DNA of 64,000 bases from Dryomyza anilis (lineage: Eukaryota; Arthropoda; Insecta; Diptera; Dryomyzidae): assembly GCA_951804985.1 (NCBI GenBank), contig OX638134.1, positions 3,348,001-3,412,000 of the forward strand, given 5' to 3'. A program made the translations under genes and the position numbers. Of the stretch, positions 11,686 to 24,094 are shown piece after piece. Positions within the stretch are counted from its first letter, which is position 1, and each line of letters starts with the position of its first letter. The notes under the pieces are model-generated. The model saw only the letters and a list, made by a program, of their open reading frames with translations. It did no database searches and was not told the origin of the DNA.

Positions 11686-14600
11686 ATGAATACAAATTTG
11701 GCAGTTTTACTGCTGGCCTGCCTGGTGGCGCTGACTGTGGCGCTTCCAGTGACAAAAAAGAAGGCGGGTGAGGAGGAGAAGAAGGTGGAGACGAGCACGC
11801 CTGCGACGCCAGACGTTGAGGTAAGTAGCGATGAGATTGTGAAATGTTTTTTGACGATGTTAAGTTAGGGGATTTTTTTTTACTTGCTTGTTAACTTGTA
11901 GACGGCCTTGGAGTACGAGCGCTACTTGAAAGAAGTAGTAGAGGCACTGGAAAGCGATCCGGAGTTTCGCAAGAAACTGGACAAGGCGCCGGAGGCTGAT
12001 ATACGTGTGAGTATTAATTTATTGCAATGTAGAAATCCAAAAATATTATAAAAACTTTGACAAAACAGTAGGCCTTTTGGAGCTAATAAAGATGTTTTCC
12101 TAAAAAAAAACTTCCTGAACTACTCTTCTTAAGTTTTAATGTTCAAAACCGTTTTTTGGTTGGGCTGTAGAATTCTCCTATGACTACATTCCAGGACAAT
12201 ACTTTTACGAAAGAATACTGCTGCTGTTGTCCCCAGAATCAGACTATTCCGTAGGCAACTCTGCCCAGGAAATTGATTTGCATTTTTCCCGACAAGATTC
12301 TCGGACAATTCACTCCGTAGACAACTCTTCTAGTTGATCGGGAAACATTTTTATCGGAGAAAAATTGTCTGGGGGAAGAAATGTTTTGTTGGGGTATAAT
12401 TTTCCGGAAAAGAATTGTCCGTAACCACTTTCTGCGATGTGATATTAAAATTTTAAACTCTACCACTTTATATTGGACGTGACTTTTTCATTAATTTAAA
12501 CTTTTATCATTTTCACGTACTAGGAGTATCTACTACCCAAGACATTTCATATCTATTGCGAAATGTTAATGCTTTTAATTTAATTTATAACATTTAAACG
12601 ATTTTGAATTCGTTTTAAGAATACAAACATTATTTCTCAAAAGAATATATGCCATTTTCTTTGACTTGAACGATTTGAATTTGTTTGGAACAGACAGTTT
12701 TCATATTAATGAAATCATTTGTTGGAAATTTGAATATATAATCGGTCAAAATTCAATCTAAATCTGGGTTATTTTATATATTTTCCATTTTGACTAAAAT
12801 TTGTTGAATTTTTTCACCCTGGCATATTTTTATTTATATATGCGATAATACGCTGATATATACTATGTGAAACAAGATAAGAATCGCAAAAATCACTTGA
12901 AATTTGAGCTTATTCAAAATGCTATAGTGCATGAAGAAAATGACGCAACTAGTACTCACAAGAAAAACTATATCTCATACAATATATATATTTTAAAAGT
13001 ACCTTAACAATTTTGTAATAATTACAGACTGGCAAAATCGCACAAGAGCTCGACTATGTGAATCATCATGTGCGCACCAAGCTCGATGAGATTAAACGCC
13101 GCGAAATTGAGCGTCTCCGCTCATTGGCCAACAAAGAATTCGAGCTGACAAACGAAATCGATCGCGATCACATGAAGGTGGCACAACATTTGGATCATGG
13201 CAATCAGCACACCTTCGAAATTGAAGATTTGCGCAAATTGATTAAACAAACATCAGATGATTTGGCTGAGGCTGATCGTCAGCGACGCGCTGAGTTTAAA
13301 GAGTACGAAATGCAAAAAGAGTTCGAACGTGAGGCGCAGCTGAAGGAGCTCGATGAAGAGCATCGCAAGAAAATGGAGGCCGAACTGAAGGAGCAAGAAG
13401 AAAAGCACAAAAAACACGAGAAAGTGCATCATCCGGGTAACAAGGCGCAGCTGGAGGATGTATGGGAGAATCAGGATCATATGGACAAGGAAGACTTTGA
13501 TCCACATGCGTTCTTTATGTTGCATGGTAAGTGCAAAGAGCCTTCTGTATGTATTAGAATGTTAACTATATTTTTTATAACAGATGTTGATGGCAACGGC
13601 GTCTGGGACGAAACAGAGGTAAAAGCTTTGTTTGTCAAGGAGCTGGACAAGGTCTATCAGTCGGGCATGCCGGAGGATGATATGCGTGAGCGCGCCGAGG
13701 AAATGGAACGCATGCGCGAGCATGTCTTCCAGGAGACAGACACCAACCATGATGGTTTGATTAGCTTCCCCGAGTTTTTGGAGCAAACAAAACGCGAGGA
13801 ATTCAACAAGGATCCCGACTGGGAGACTGTCGACAATCAGCGACAATATACGCACGAGGAGTATTTGGAATTTGAGCGGCGCCGACAGGAGGAGATTCAG
13901 CGCATGGTGGCGCAGGGACAGGTGGGTTTATTTATTGATGGATTTATTCATTGATGTATTTTTTGATAATTGTATTCATTGATGATGCATTTATTAATTG
14001 ATGTATTTATTGATATTTGATGTATTGATTCATTAGTATCAATGAATAAATATTGATATATTGATTGATGTATTTAATAGTTGATGTATTTTATATTTGA
14101 TGTATTTATTCATTTATCTACTTATTGATTGATGTATTTATTGATATGATGCATTGTTTTTTTTATTCATCGATATATTTATTCATTGATGTTTTTAATC
14201 ATCGATGTATTTATTCATTGATGTATTTCATCATCGATGTATATATTAATCGTTGTATTTATTGATGTATGTTCTTAATCATGGATGTATTTATCTATAT
14301 TTGATGAATTGATATTTTATTCATTAATGTATTTATTCAATGGTGTATTTATCATTGATGTATTTATTAATTTATGAATTGATGTATTTAGTCATTGATG
14401 TATTTAATCATCGACATATTTATTCATGTTTCTTTTAATTAATGTATTAATTCTTTAGCGTATTGGCTTTTTGATGTATTTATTAATTGATGTATATATT
14501 CATTGATGCATTTATTGATTTATGATTTTTTCTTGAATGTATGTAATCATTGATCTTTTATTTTTTGATGTATACATTCATTGATCTATTTTTCAATTGA

Positions 14601-15328
14601 TGTATATCTTCATTGATGTATTTTTTCATTAATTCATTCATTTATTCATTACTTTACAGCTGCCTCCACATCCAAATATGCCACAGGGCTACTATCCAAA
14701 CGGACAGCCACCACAGCATCCATCCGGCTACCAGCAACCACCTCAAATGCATTATCAGGATCAGCAACAACAATATCAGCAACAGCAGCAACATTATCAG
14801 CAACAACAACAACAATATCACCAACAACAACAATTCCAACAGCAGCAGCAACAACAGCAATATCACCAACAAGTGAATTTGAATCAAAATCAAGTCTATG
14901 AACATGTACCAGCCCAACAAGTTCCACAACAACAGCAGCAGCAATATCAACAGGTTCCACAACAACAGCAACATCAGTTGCCACCACAGCAACAACAAAT
15001 TCCCCAACAGCAGCAAGTTCCACAACAACAACAGCATGTTCCACAAGCTCAACAACAAGTTCCACAAAAGCAGCAGCAACAGATTCCACAACAGCAGCAG
15101 GTGCCCCAACAGCAACAGGTTCCACAACAGCAGCAGGTGCCCCAACAGCAACAGGTTCCACAACAGCAACAGGTTCCACAACAGCAACAGGTGCCCCAAC
15201 AGCAACAGGTGCCCCAACAGCAACAGGTTCCACAACAGCAACAGGTTCCACAACAGCAGGCGCCAAAACAGGTTCCACAACAACAACAAGCAGCGGCCAA
15301 TCAGCAAAACATTCCACACAAGAAATAG
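11686..15328 (+). CDS. NUCB1: Nucleobindin-1 (secretory-pathway EF-hand Ca2+-binding protein), 5 exons
   Basis: Exons read as 11686-11820, 11902-12006, 13028-13526, 13584-13921 and 14660-15328, all with GT/AG borders and matching phases, giving 581 residues. Residues 1-20 are a signal peptide (MNTNLAVLLLACLVALTVAL). Exon 2 (ALEYERYLKEVVEAL...) and exon 3 (ELDYVNHHVRTKLDEIKRRE) match the conserved nucleobindin N-terminal region. A charged coiled coil follows, then two EF-hand loops, DVDGNGVWDETE near residues 247-258 and DTNHDGLISFPE near 299-310, both with complete acidic ligand positions. The last 222 residues are a Gln/Pro tail with QVPQQQ repeats. Nucleobindins are Golgi/secreted calcium-binding proteins that also interact with G-alpha subunits. 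Length is close to the fly family (about 570). Intron 3 is only 57 bp and keeps the frame if retained. Confidence 0.95.
12007..13027 (+). other. Nucleobindin intron 2
   Basis: A 1,021-bp intron. The stretch 12195-12430 is richer in GC than its surroundings and contains AGGACAAT and GAATTGTCC words in opposite orientation, possibly a decayed repeat. No exon-like segment seen. Confidence 0.5.
13922..14659. repeat. Intronic satellite, TTGATGTATTTATTCA unit
   Basis: Almost all of nucleobindin intron 4 is degenerate copies of TTCATTGATGTATTTA, roughly 16-20 bp each, with many substitutions and small length changes. The acceptor (TTTACAG at 14653-14659) follows the last copies directly. Confidence 0.85.
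15060..15290 (+). repeat. Coding minisatellite encoding QVPQQQ
   Basis: An 18-nt unit (CAGGTTCCACAACAGCAA or CAGGTGCCCCAACAGCAA) is repeated about eleven times in frame inside nucleobindin exon 5. The two variants, TTCCA and TGCCC, are interspersed, which indicates array turnover by unit duplication. The opposite strand gives long Leu/Val/Cys-rich open frames that are artefacts of this composition. Confidence 0.9.
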
Positions 15329-15462
15329 ACGCATCGCCGCTACTACAAACTCTAATTCCACTCGTCGCACTCATGTCTAAACACATTCACTTTCTGCGTA
15401 TCTAATTAAAGATATACTTTAAGTAACTCCACTCAACTCATTTCAATTCAAAACTGGATGTA

Positions 15463-15468
15463 AATAAA
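15463..15468 (+). terminator. Poly(A) signal AATAAA of nucleobindin
   Basis: AATAAA lies 135 nt after the nucleobindin stop codon, in an otherwise ordinary 3' untranslated region. Confidence 0.6.
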
Positions 15469-15479
15469 ACGAAAACTTT

Positions 15480-16819
15480 ATTTCCACAAATTCAACAATT
15501 TCCACTACTGACTGATGATCATACATAACGAAACAAATTTTTATTTAATTGGTTATTAAATTTTCTATGCATTCTATGACAAACATTGCATTTAAATGCA
15601 TTCATTTTTTGTAAAATCTTGTTATACTTTTACTTTTGTGCATATTTTTTAAAATATTTTTTGTAATTAGTAAAAAAAAATAAAATGATTAACTAAATAA
15701 AAATGCTAATGCAAAGAAGACGGACTTTTTATTACTTTTTTTTTGTCTGTTGAATATTTCAACAGTGAACACATTTTGTGTTCAAAGTGTTCAAAATGTT
15801 CTTAGATATTCTTTGACTAGAAATTTTTTGGTATTCTTCATTATTGTATGAACAAAACTAGTAGATATTTCAAATATTCTTAAGCAAGTGACAAAATCTT
15901 GGATTCGTGCAAGAAATCTAGGTTTTTTCGTTATAAAAAATATATATTTTTTTTTTTTTTTTTTTTTACTTTTAAGACCCAAAGTAGTCTCTTTATATAT
16001 CTATATCTCCATCTATATGCAGAAATGTAATTATTAAAAATTTAAATAAATTAAAAATCTCAAATAGGGAAAGTAAAAACGACGTGAGGAAAGTACTACA
16101 CCACGTCAAAATTGAAATTTTGTCGGGCAGGGCTATCTGCAGACCAACACTTAATATGAGTCCACGAAGATCTATGATCCGTCAATTTTATTCTTTCTAT
16201 ATAACTTAACAGTCCTATTCTAACAAGAAATGATAATGGTTATCAATAAAAATTGTTACAAATGACAATTGATTCAAACTTTTACGTCAATAAACGTAGA
16301 AAATAAAATTGACAGAATACGAAATTGTGACAAAGCGCACTATTATGACTGATTTTAATTTGTGACTCGTGTCAGAATAGCGCTATAAATCTATGGCAGA
16401 TTTTTTAAACCATCCTTTTACTTTTGCTAAACAACTTGTTACTAGTGCCCTAAAAAAAAAATCAAACCGAATAAATATTTGTCACGCCCCTTTAAAGAAA
16501 AAATAAAAAACTATAGCCCGTAACCATGGTTGAAGTATTTACAGGTTAAGTCATCTTTCAAAATTCAGGGGCCATTTACTTTTTTTTTGAAAACTGTCAA
16601 CATTTAAAAAAGTTTAAAGATTACCAAGAATTCATTTAGAAACTCCTATAGTTAATTTGTGCAGTGGAATTTTAATAAAATAATGAAAATTAAGTTCAAA
16701 AAACATAACCTTTAAATAAATTTTTAAATGAAAATTATTTGTTTTATTTTCAATATTTTCTTGACATTCTCAACATTTTGTATGCCAACTATCTGTCTAG
16801 ATGAACTAACCTGTATATA
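15480..16819. other. Gene-free stretch
   Basis: No gene supported. A T-run lies at about 15949-15968. Around 16177-16314 the words GTCAATTTTATT and AATAAAATTGAC occur in inverted orientation, a possible small foldback. The rest is unremarkable. Confidence 0.5.
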
Positions 16820-17123
16820 AAGGGTTTTTCAACAGGGACGCTACAAAAGTAGGGCGACAGGTACAACAAACGACGCCATATTTCTTGCCGCTCTTTTGAC
16901 ATTTCTATTCAGTAAGGTTTGCCATTTCATTATGGAAAGGATATACGAATTCAAATTTCGGTAGTAAATGTTAATAATTTCGACTCGTTGTTGGCTCATA
17001 TATCTTTCCATCATGAAATGGCAAATTTTTCTGAAAAGAAATGTCAAAAGAGCGGCAAGAAATATGGCGTCGTTTGCTGTCCCTGTCGCTCTACTTTTGT
17101 AGCGTCCCTGTTGAAAAACCCTT
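16820..17123. mobile_element. Mariner-derived foldback MITE
   Basis: The ends are AAGGGTTTTTCAACAGGGAC and its inverted match, with a TA on the left. The two arms, each about 130 bp, are near-perfect inverted copies of each other. Both match the transposase-5'-end terminus of the mariner at 58402-59314, including the ATGGAAAGATATACG translation start of its transposase. So the element consists of two copies of one mariner end facing each other, with almost all of the transposase gene lost. A further GTTGAAAAACCCTT terminus-like word occurs at 17240-17253. Confidence 0.85.
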
Positions 17124-17366
17124 AAGTCAACTTAAAAATTTAAAGTCTACTTTGTTTAATTTATATTTTGACAATTTCACATGGATTAACATTGTAAAAA
17201 AAGATCTTCATTTTAAAGTCTACTTTAAATGTTTATTATGTTGAAAAACCCTTGAAAAAACCTTTTGTAGCCATGCCCGCAACTATAGCCAAAATTAACC
17301 TGGAGCTTAAATTTAACAAACGACTTAAAATAAATTCCAGTTTTAAAGTGTCTATAGTTAAGCGCC
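17124..17366. other. Spacer with TTTAAAGTCTACTTT words
   Basis: Two copies of TTTAAAGTCTACTTT lie near 17138 and 17214, related to the AAAGTCGACTTT MITE family seen elsewhere in the window. A short palindromic stretch with AACTATAGCC and CTATAGTTAAG ends lies at 17282-17365. Confidence 0.4.
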
Positions 17367-17868
17367 TATAAGTAAAATCTAATTTTGTCGTTCTCTTCCT
17401 GGGACCCCCCCCCATACATCAAAAACGAGGGGTTATTAAAACTGGTTTTTGAGTGTATTTCTAAGGTCATAATATTTAGGCGGGATTCAGACTTCATGCC
17501 ACCAAAAACTTAACTCAGAAGATGTTACCAGGCTTCAACCTGGATTTTTGTTTGATCATGGAGGTCTTATTTTTTTGTGCACGGCTACATCCGCATATTG
17601 GCCCCTTTTAAATTGCCCCTTTTAAATTTTTTGAATATTTATTTTTTTAGAAAATAGGTTTTTCTAAAAAGTGAGTTTTTTTATTTAAAGTAGGTGATGA
17701 TTGTGGTGGGGTGATTTTTTGTGGGATAAGAAGCTCTTATTTCTGTTTAAGGTGGCAATATTATGACCTTGGACATTTCAAATATACTTTCTCCAATTTC
17801 TATCCCTCTAGTTTTTGATTTTTGGAGGGTCCCAGGAGAGAGAGCGACTAAAATTGATTGAACTTATA
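17367..17868. repeat. Large inverted repeat (about 110-bp arms)
   Basis: The left arm (17367-17475) runs TATAAGT, AATTTTGTCGTTCTCT, CTGGGACCC, GTGTATTTCTAAGGTCATAA. The right arm (about 17756-17868) carries the same order in inverse, including TTATGACCTTGGACATTT and GGGTCCCAGGAGAG. About 280 bp separates the arms. Probable foldback MITE; no transposase remnant and no clear target duplication. Confidence 0.65.
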
Positions 17869-18035
17869 TTTTTTTATTACTTATATATTAAAGAGCCGAG
17901 TCAATTTTTGTTTTATAATTTTTGGGAGGGGTCTGGGAAACTGCAGTTCTATCAAATATCTTTCATAAAATTTAAAAAAAGTTACTTTTATGATCTGTAC
18001 TCATGAATTTTCGAGTCATGTTTGGTGTTGTGTTT

Positions 18036-18036
<1 letters not shown>

Positions 18037-18112
<76 letters not shown>
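18037..18112. repeat. (TA)n microsatellite
   Basis: About 75 bp of alternating TA interrupted once by a G. Confidence 0.95.
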
Positions 18113-18116
<4 letters not shown>

Positions 18117-19385
18117 ATCCTATTTTATCACCCTCCTAGCTAAATATATGAGTATTAAAAGTAGATATAGAAAACCCTGGTCTTGTGGAAGCTGACGAAG
18201 TAACCTAAATTCCAAAAAACACCCTAGTCTGTACAGAATCACTTGAATTATGCAATAGAGCAATGTCAATTTTATATTTTATGTTTTGACTTGAATCCAT
18301 CCAGACGCCTCTTTTATCTTGTAGGGTTCACAGAGAAATGTCCAAGACTGATTAAATGTTCCCAATGTATACGCGCGTCACACCCACTGTCTTTGTGACC
18401 TAGGTCTGATTGATTTTTTAAGGGTTCTAAGGTGTGATCTACAAACAGTTTCGTAATTTACACATTGTTTAAAGTAAAATTGAACATTAATTTATTTTTC
18501 ACTGAATGGCGGGAAAGCTGCCAACAATTTCAATATAACAGGAAACTTTTCATAATATTTGTATGGTTTTAAAAAGGATTACCTGTTGCTGCTTTGCAAT
18601 GAGTTCAAGCACAAATATTTAAGACTTACCTTTCCTTCACCTCTGTGCCACTATTTTTATTTAACTAAATTAAAACTCGGCTGCTACTGATAGAATTACT
18701 TGCTTGCACTTAAAACCGTTGTTCAATGATTTTTTACCGTTTGACATTATGTCGGTGTTGCAGAGAAGTACTTTCGTACTATTTTGAGTACCTTTTTACT
18801 TTGATAGAGCGAAGAGTTTAGTAGTGAATAAATTTGTTCCCTTTTTTTTTGTTGTAGTACTTTTTGTGTTAATTTGATGCTGTGTAACTTGAAAATTACT
18901 GTGTGTGAATTTTTTATTCCATGTGTAAGGGGAGATTTCCAATCCCTGAGCCTTTTGTCAATCCCATGACTTTCGGGAAAAGAAAAAACGATACTTAATA
19001 TCGAAATATTAGGACGCTATATTACAACGCTACTGATATAAAACTGATATACAAATGAATATCACTTTCCTCTTTAACAATTGTGAAAATGATATGGGAA
19101 TTTTCATTTTATCACATTTGTTCTGCACTTTTTTATGAAATTAAAATGATTCGGAAAAACCGAGACTGCAAATATTTATGGGAATTCGGGATTTTCGATA
19201 CTATAATATTTTATTATAACGTTTTACTAGATACGACCTTTACTAAAGTATTATTTTATCTTTTTGATTACTTTTTCAAAAACTGTATTCTTTTCAATTT
19301 GATCACCCATTTGCTATAATTCGAAGCAGGTATGGCCTGTAAAAAGTATTTATATTTATAATCAGCATCAGTTCGTTCGTCTGTA
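18113..19385. other. Gene-free stretch
   Basis: No gene supported; several short frames without resemblance to known proteins. Confidence 0.5.
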
Positions 19386-19394
19386 AGTCTGTCT

Positions 19395-19879
19395 ATAGAT
19401 GCCAACATAAATTCTGACAAAAAATCTGTTTTTCTTAAAGCGAAATTTAAAAATCTATTCACAGATTTTTGAAATTAATTTTGTCATTAAAAGTCTGACA
19501 AAAAAATTTCTCATACATTCAAAAATCTTCTAAAATCTGAAATTTACAAAAATCTAGCATACAATAAAAAATCCCACAAACAAAACTTGTTTTCATATTC
19601 AAAATTATTAAATAACAAAATATTAAAATTTATCACATATCCAAAATATTAAAAATAAATAGTTAAATTTAGTAGAATAAATAAACATCCGTAGTATTTA
19701 AAAAATGTAACTAAAAAAATACAAAAAAAACTGTGTGACAATAAAAACGCTTTTCTGTAAGAAAAATCTTAGACGGATTTAAAAATCTGATTTGAAATCG
19801 AAAAATCTGTAGAATATTTATCTACCAGCAATTAAAAAATCTGAAAAAATAGATTTATCTGACAAAGTTGGCATCTATG
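19395..19879. mobile_element. MITE with ATAGATGCCAAC ends and 9-bp direct repeats
   Basis: The left end ATAGATGCCAAC is matched by the right end GTTGGCATCTAT. Both subterminal parts contain TCTGACAAA and AATCTG words in inverted orientation. AGTCTGTCT flanks the element on both sides (19386-19394 and 19880-19888), a candidate target duplication. The insertion lies inside a CTGTCTGTCTG-type run, so chance duplication cannot be fully excluded. No coding capacity. Confidence 0.75.
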
Positions 19880-19888
19880 AGTCTGTCT

Positions 19889-21534
19889 GTGGAAATTAGG
19901 CATAACGAAAAACCACAAGTGCTAGATCAATGAAATTGTGAAGAGAAACTATTTGAACATACCAAGTTTTGAAGTTATTTTCTGGATTCGTAACCTCTGG
20001 ACTACTTTAAACGATAACCTCTTTAATTTTCGGTCATTCACAAATGTGTAGGGTGTTTATAATCGGTTTAGACCTACTATAACTTTCACAAATCACGAAG
20101 TAATCAGTAATCGAAATTTGAGTCAAATTACATAAAACGAACCAGCTTCAGCTTCAATGTTAAAATTACTTTAAAAAGTTTTCGTAATACAAAAATTTGT
20201 TATATTAAAAATACTTACGTTATTTGGTAGTAATACATTTTATAAAAAATTATAATAAATAAAATAAATTCATTAAAAAGCATATTTTAATAGTTTGTAG
20301 CAATTGTTAGTTATTTTATTGCATATATTTTTAAATAACTTGACAAACGTCAAGCAACGTTTAAAAATTAGATATTTTTAAACTAAGGACAATACAGCGC
20401 GTAATATAGAGTTATGCGAAAAATATAGATTTATATTTTATAATATAAAATAATAATACGTTCAAATAACATGTTAAATTAAAACACATAAAGAATAACT
20501 ATGATGTTTTAATGATATTTGAGTTTTCAGTAATGTTTTGTGTATTCAACGAGTTTTCATCAATAACAGGCCAATATTTTGAGGGTTTAACAGTGTTTTT
20601 TGTTTTTTTTTTTTGGTGAGCAATGAAATGCAAACTGTTTGCATTTGTTTCAGGGCGTTTTTAATACTTAGTTCTAATGTACGTTTATAAAATACTAGGG
20701 GGTTTCAATAAAATATATATTTGTATAAGCAAAAACATAGCAGATGTGATATGCAGATGATATAAAGCGAGTAAAGCGCTACTCACCATAGGGTATTTTT
20801 TGTATTTTTATGAAAAAAACGGCGTTTAACAAAATTTATGATTTATCATTTTACAAGGCGCGCAATGTTTAGCAGAATTTAACAACAAAAATGATTATTT
20901 AATAATTATAAATAAACAAAACTTTTAAATTAAAAGCAATGTATGCGATTTTTATCGAAATGACGTAACGCTTTAATGGTTATGCAGTCACTGATAGGGT
21001 TTTTGTTTTGCTTTAAATAAAATGACAAAAATACTTAACGTAAGTGGTTTCGTTTGTTTCTTTGTGTTAGCAACTACTCAAAAGCCAATTGAGAGGTTAA
21101 ACAATGTTTTTTTTTACAAATTTTGAGCCATTTGAAGGCAACTTAATTTTTAGTACTACAAAATCTAGACATTTACAGCAAGCTTTTAAAACTTGTTTAA
21201 ATGCTTTGAAGAACTATATAAAAAAAAAAAATTTTTGTAAATTTCAATTTAGCGATGATATAATTTAAGATATTTTGTGACAAAATTGAATTTTGAAAAA
21301 TAGGAATATCAAATTTTTAGAAAAAAAAATACTGAATTAAAAAAATATGAAAAATAAAAAAATTAAAAAAAGGTAATTTAGAAAAAATCTAAGAGATATT
21401 TGCAGAAAATGATTAAAAAATTTTGTAATAAAAAAAGATTTTCAAAAATATTCAATTAAAATTATTAAAATTTTTGTTTGATACAATTTTAATTAGATTA
21501 ATCGTATAACGAGCTCAAACTTTAATTAAAAATA
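19889..21534. other. AT-rich gene-free stretch
   Basis: No gene supported. Sequence on both sides of the MITE (19320-19385 and 19889-20100) may be an older split repeat. Confidence 0.5.
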
Positions 21535-21655
21535 TTGGCGCAATTTAAAGTCGACTTTGAAATTAAAATCAGCTTTTTGACATTTTATTTTTTGTGAAAA
21601 TCGACTTTAATTGTAATGTTGACTCTAAATTGTCTATGAATATGCGCCATTATTT
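21535..21655. mobile_element. Short MITE of the AAAGTCGACTTT family
   Basis: The stretch begins TTGGCGCAATTTAAAGTCG and ends AAATTGTCTATGAATATGCG followed by CCA, so the two ends match in inverse (TGGCGCA). It contains AAAGTCGACTTT. Similar sequences lie at 35083-35235 and 48838-48957. Confidence 0.6.
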
Positions 21656-21899
21656 TTATTGTATTTTAACTTTTATTATTTTGTCCAAATAATAAAAATG
21701 AATTTACAAAAATTGGTCCTCGAGCCCGTTGAGTTCTGTAGAGCTTTTTCTGAAATACATTTTCGTTCGAAACTCAAATAATTAACAAAAAAAACTTCGA
21801 ATTTGTTCCACTAAATATGAATGGTTTGAATTTATTTGTAAATCGTGTATTTTGTATTAAAAATTCGATTCTGTTATATAAAAAACTAATTTTAATGCA

Positions 21900-22800
21900 T
21901 TGAAATTGAATGCGATCTATTTTTTCTATACTGGAATTCAATTTTTCAATGCAAAATATTCAGGAATGTTCAGCATTCGATCGAAAACGAATTGAAATAT
22001 ATATTCGTTGGAATTTGTCTATTTACTATTCCGGAATACGATTTTTCAATACAATATTTGCGGTTATTCAAACGAAGACTATTTAAAATTCAATTTGATT
22101 GATTTTTTTTTTGTATTATCTCCAAATTTCATTTTTACAATCGAATATATATATTTTTTTGCTATTCCGAAATACGATTTTCCCACAAAAAGTATACGAA
22201 CAAGTGCCAACTTTCGCTTTTCGGTCAAATTTGAACTAAAATTAAAATGTTTTACTGTTCCGCAATTCGTTTTTTTTTTTTTTAACGAAACGGATTCCAT
22301 CGATACCAAAAGGAAATTTCAATTGGATCGTAATGTTCAATGCATATTGTTCTAAATTTCAATAAAAACTTAAATTTCAATTTGAACTAATTCCGAACTT
22401 CGATTTTTCTAGTACAAAATATACGGACATGTTCCAGCATTCGATCGAAATCCAACTGAACAATGTTTGTTTTTACTATTTCACAATTCGATTCTTAAAA
22501 CCGATTTCTAATATGAAACAGTTTAGTTTGATCGATTCTATGTTTCAGCATATCTAATTCAAATATACATTCGATCGAATTTGATTTTTGGTATTCCAAT
22601 CGAAAGAAAACAAACTGAAATTTTTATTTAATTTTTTTTTTTTGTATTCCGGAATTCGATTTTGCATTACAAAATATACACGCACATGTTTTAGCTTGCC
22701 ATCGAAATCGACGTTAATTTTTCCAAATGGAAATTTTAGCAGTTTCATATCTTTGCTATTGCAGAATTTGATATTAAAATAGAAAATGTTTCCGATTAAA
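21900..22800. repeat. Degenerate array with ATTCCGGAATTCGATTTT unit
   Basis: Phrases of the form CTATTCCGGAATTCGATTTT, CAATACAAAATATACGGAC, ATGTTCCAGCATTCGATCG recur in the same order at about 21930, 22025, 22160, 22390, 22480, 22645 and 22755. Spacing is irregular (roughly 90-230 bp), consistent with an old tandem array that has lost or gained partial units. Open frames here are artefacts. Confidence 0.65.
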
Positions 22801-24094
22801 ACTGTATAAAAATTTCCATTCGATCTAATTTGTTTTTTTCATTTCAATCGCATTCCTTCGAGTTTCTGTGAAAGGAATACTTTTCGATTTTTGTTGTTAA
22901 ATATTTGATTTTCCATCAAATTTAATTTCAGAACATGCTCGATAAATTTTTAAACGATTTTAAATCGTTCAAATTAATACTAAACGCGTACCACTCGATT
23001 TTTTTTGAAAAAAAGTTTAAACTTCCAACGAAAATGAATAATTTGAAAAATGATTTAACAAAAATAACAAAATGTAATTTTTTTAAATTGTTAGTAAAAA
23101 AAAGTTTTTGTAATTAAAAATGATTTGAAAAATATGAAAAAAGTTATAAATTGTCAAATGTTTATAAATTGTTAGTACAAATAAAAAAATGTCTGTAAGT
23201 AATTGAAAAATTTCTAAAATGTGTGTTTTAAAAAATCGGAAAAGAATTCTAAACTATTTTAACTATTTATACAAGTTACAAACAAAATTCTTTAAATTAT
23301 AAAATTCAAAAATATAAAATTTTGTTCGTTTTTCTTTATAAAACAATATTTTGTAATATAAATAAAATATATTAATGTAGTAGAAATTAATTTTTAGTAA
23401 ACTTTTCTGTTTACTAAGTAGTGTTTGCTTTTTTTGATCGATGAGTAACAATTATTGTTATTTTTTTATTAATTAAGTAATTAATAACTTATTCACTTCC
23501 GCATTTTACAATGTTACTGTTAGGTCCAACTACTACTTGCTGTTGTTGCAACCATTCATTTGTAGTTTTTTTTTTGATTAGTTTTAACAACTGCAACCGC
23601 ATTCCTGACAACGTTTACACAAAAAATAAGGCATTTTTTTATTATTTATGCGCCCAAAAGTAAAACCAGCCCAAAGCATTTAATTGCAACACTTTCGACT
23701 GCTATGACTTTCACTAGTGGCGGCGCAGCATTGGCTGCTTTAAATTGTAATTTATGTAAAGTATTAAATTCCGTTTTTAGCGTAGTGCTGTTGCCTATTT
23801 ACGTAGCATACATAAAATTTTAATCAATTGTATTTTTACAAAATATAATTTCCGTATTTTTTGTTTGTTTGTTTTTCTGCTGTAATTTCTACATTATTTG
23901 TTTTTTTTTTCGTTTTTGTTCTGTTGTTATTTGATTTAATTTAATTTAAATGTAAAACTAAAAAGAGCGTGTTTTTGGATTTTAAACTAAAATTAAAATA
24001 AAGAGAGAGAGCACACAAAACAAAAGCATTTTTCTACATCTTGTCGAAAACGAATACAAAATCGAAAAAAGATATAGGAAATACTGCTCAAGTT
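22801..24094. other. Gene-free stretch
   Basis: No gene supported. Composition becomes less AT-biased from 23500, and the end is the likely 3' untranslated region of the minus-strand gene that stops at 24095. Confidence 0.5.

Noticed and set aside
14649..15386. Long reverse-strand open frames of Val/Ala or Leu repeats opposite nucleobindin
   Set aside because: They are the other frames of the CAG-rich Gln/Pro repeat; composition and position follow the repeat exactly.
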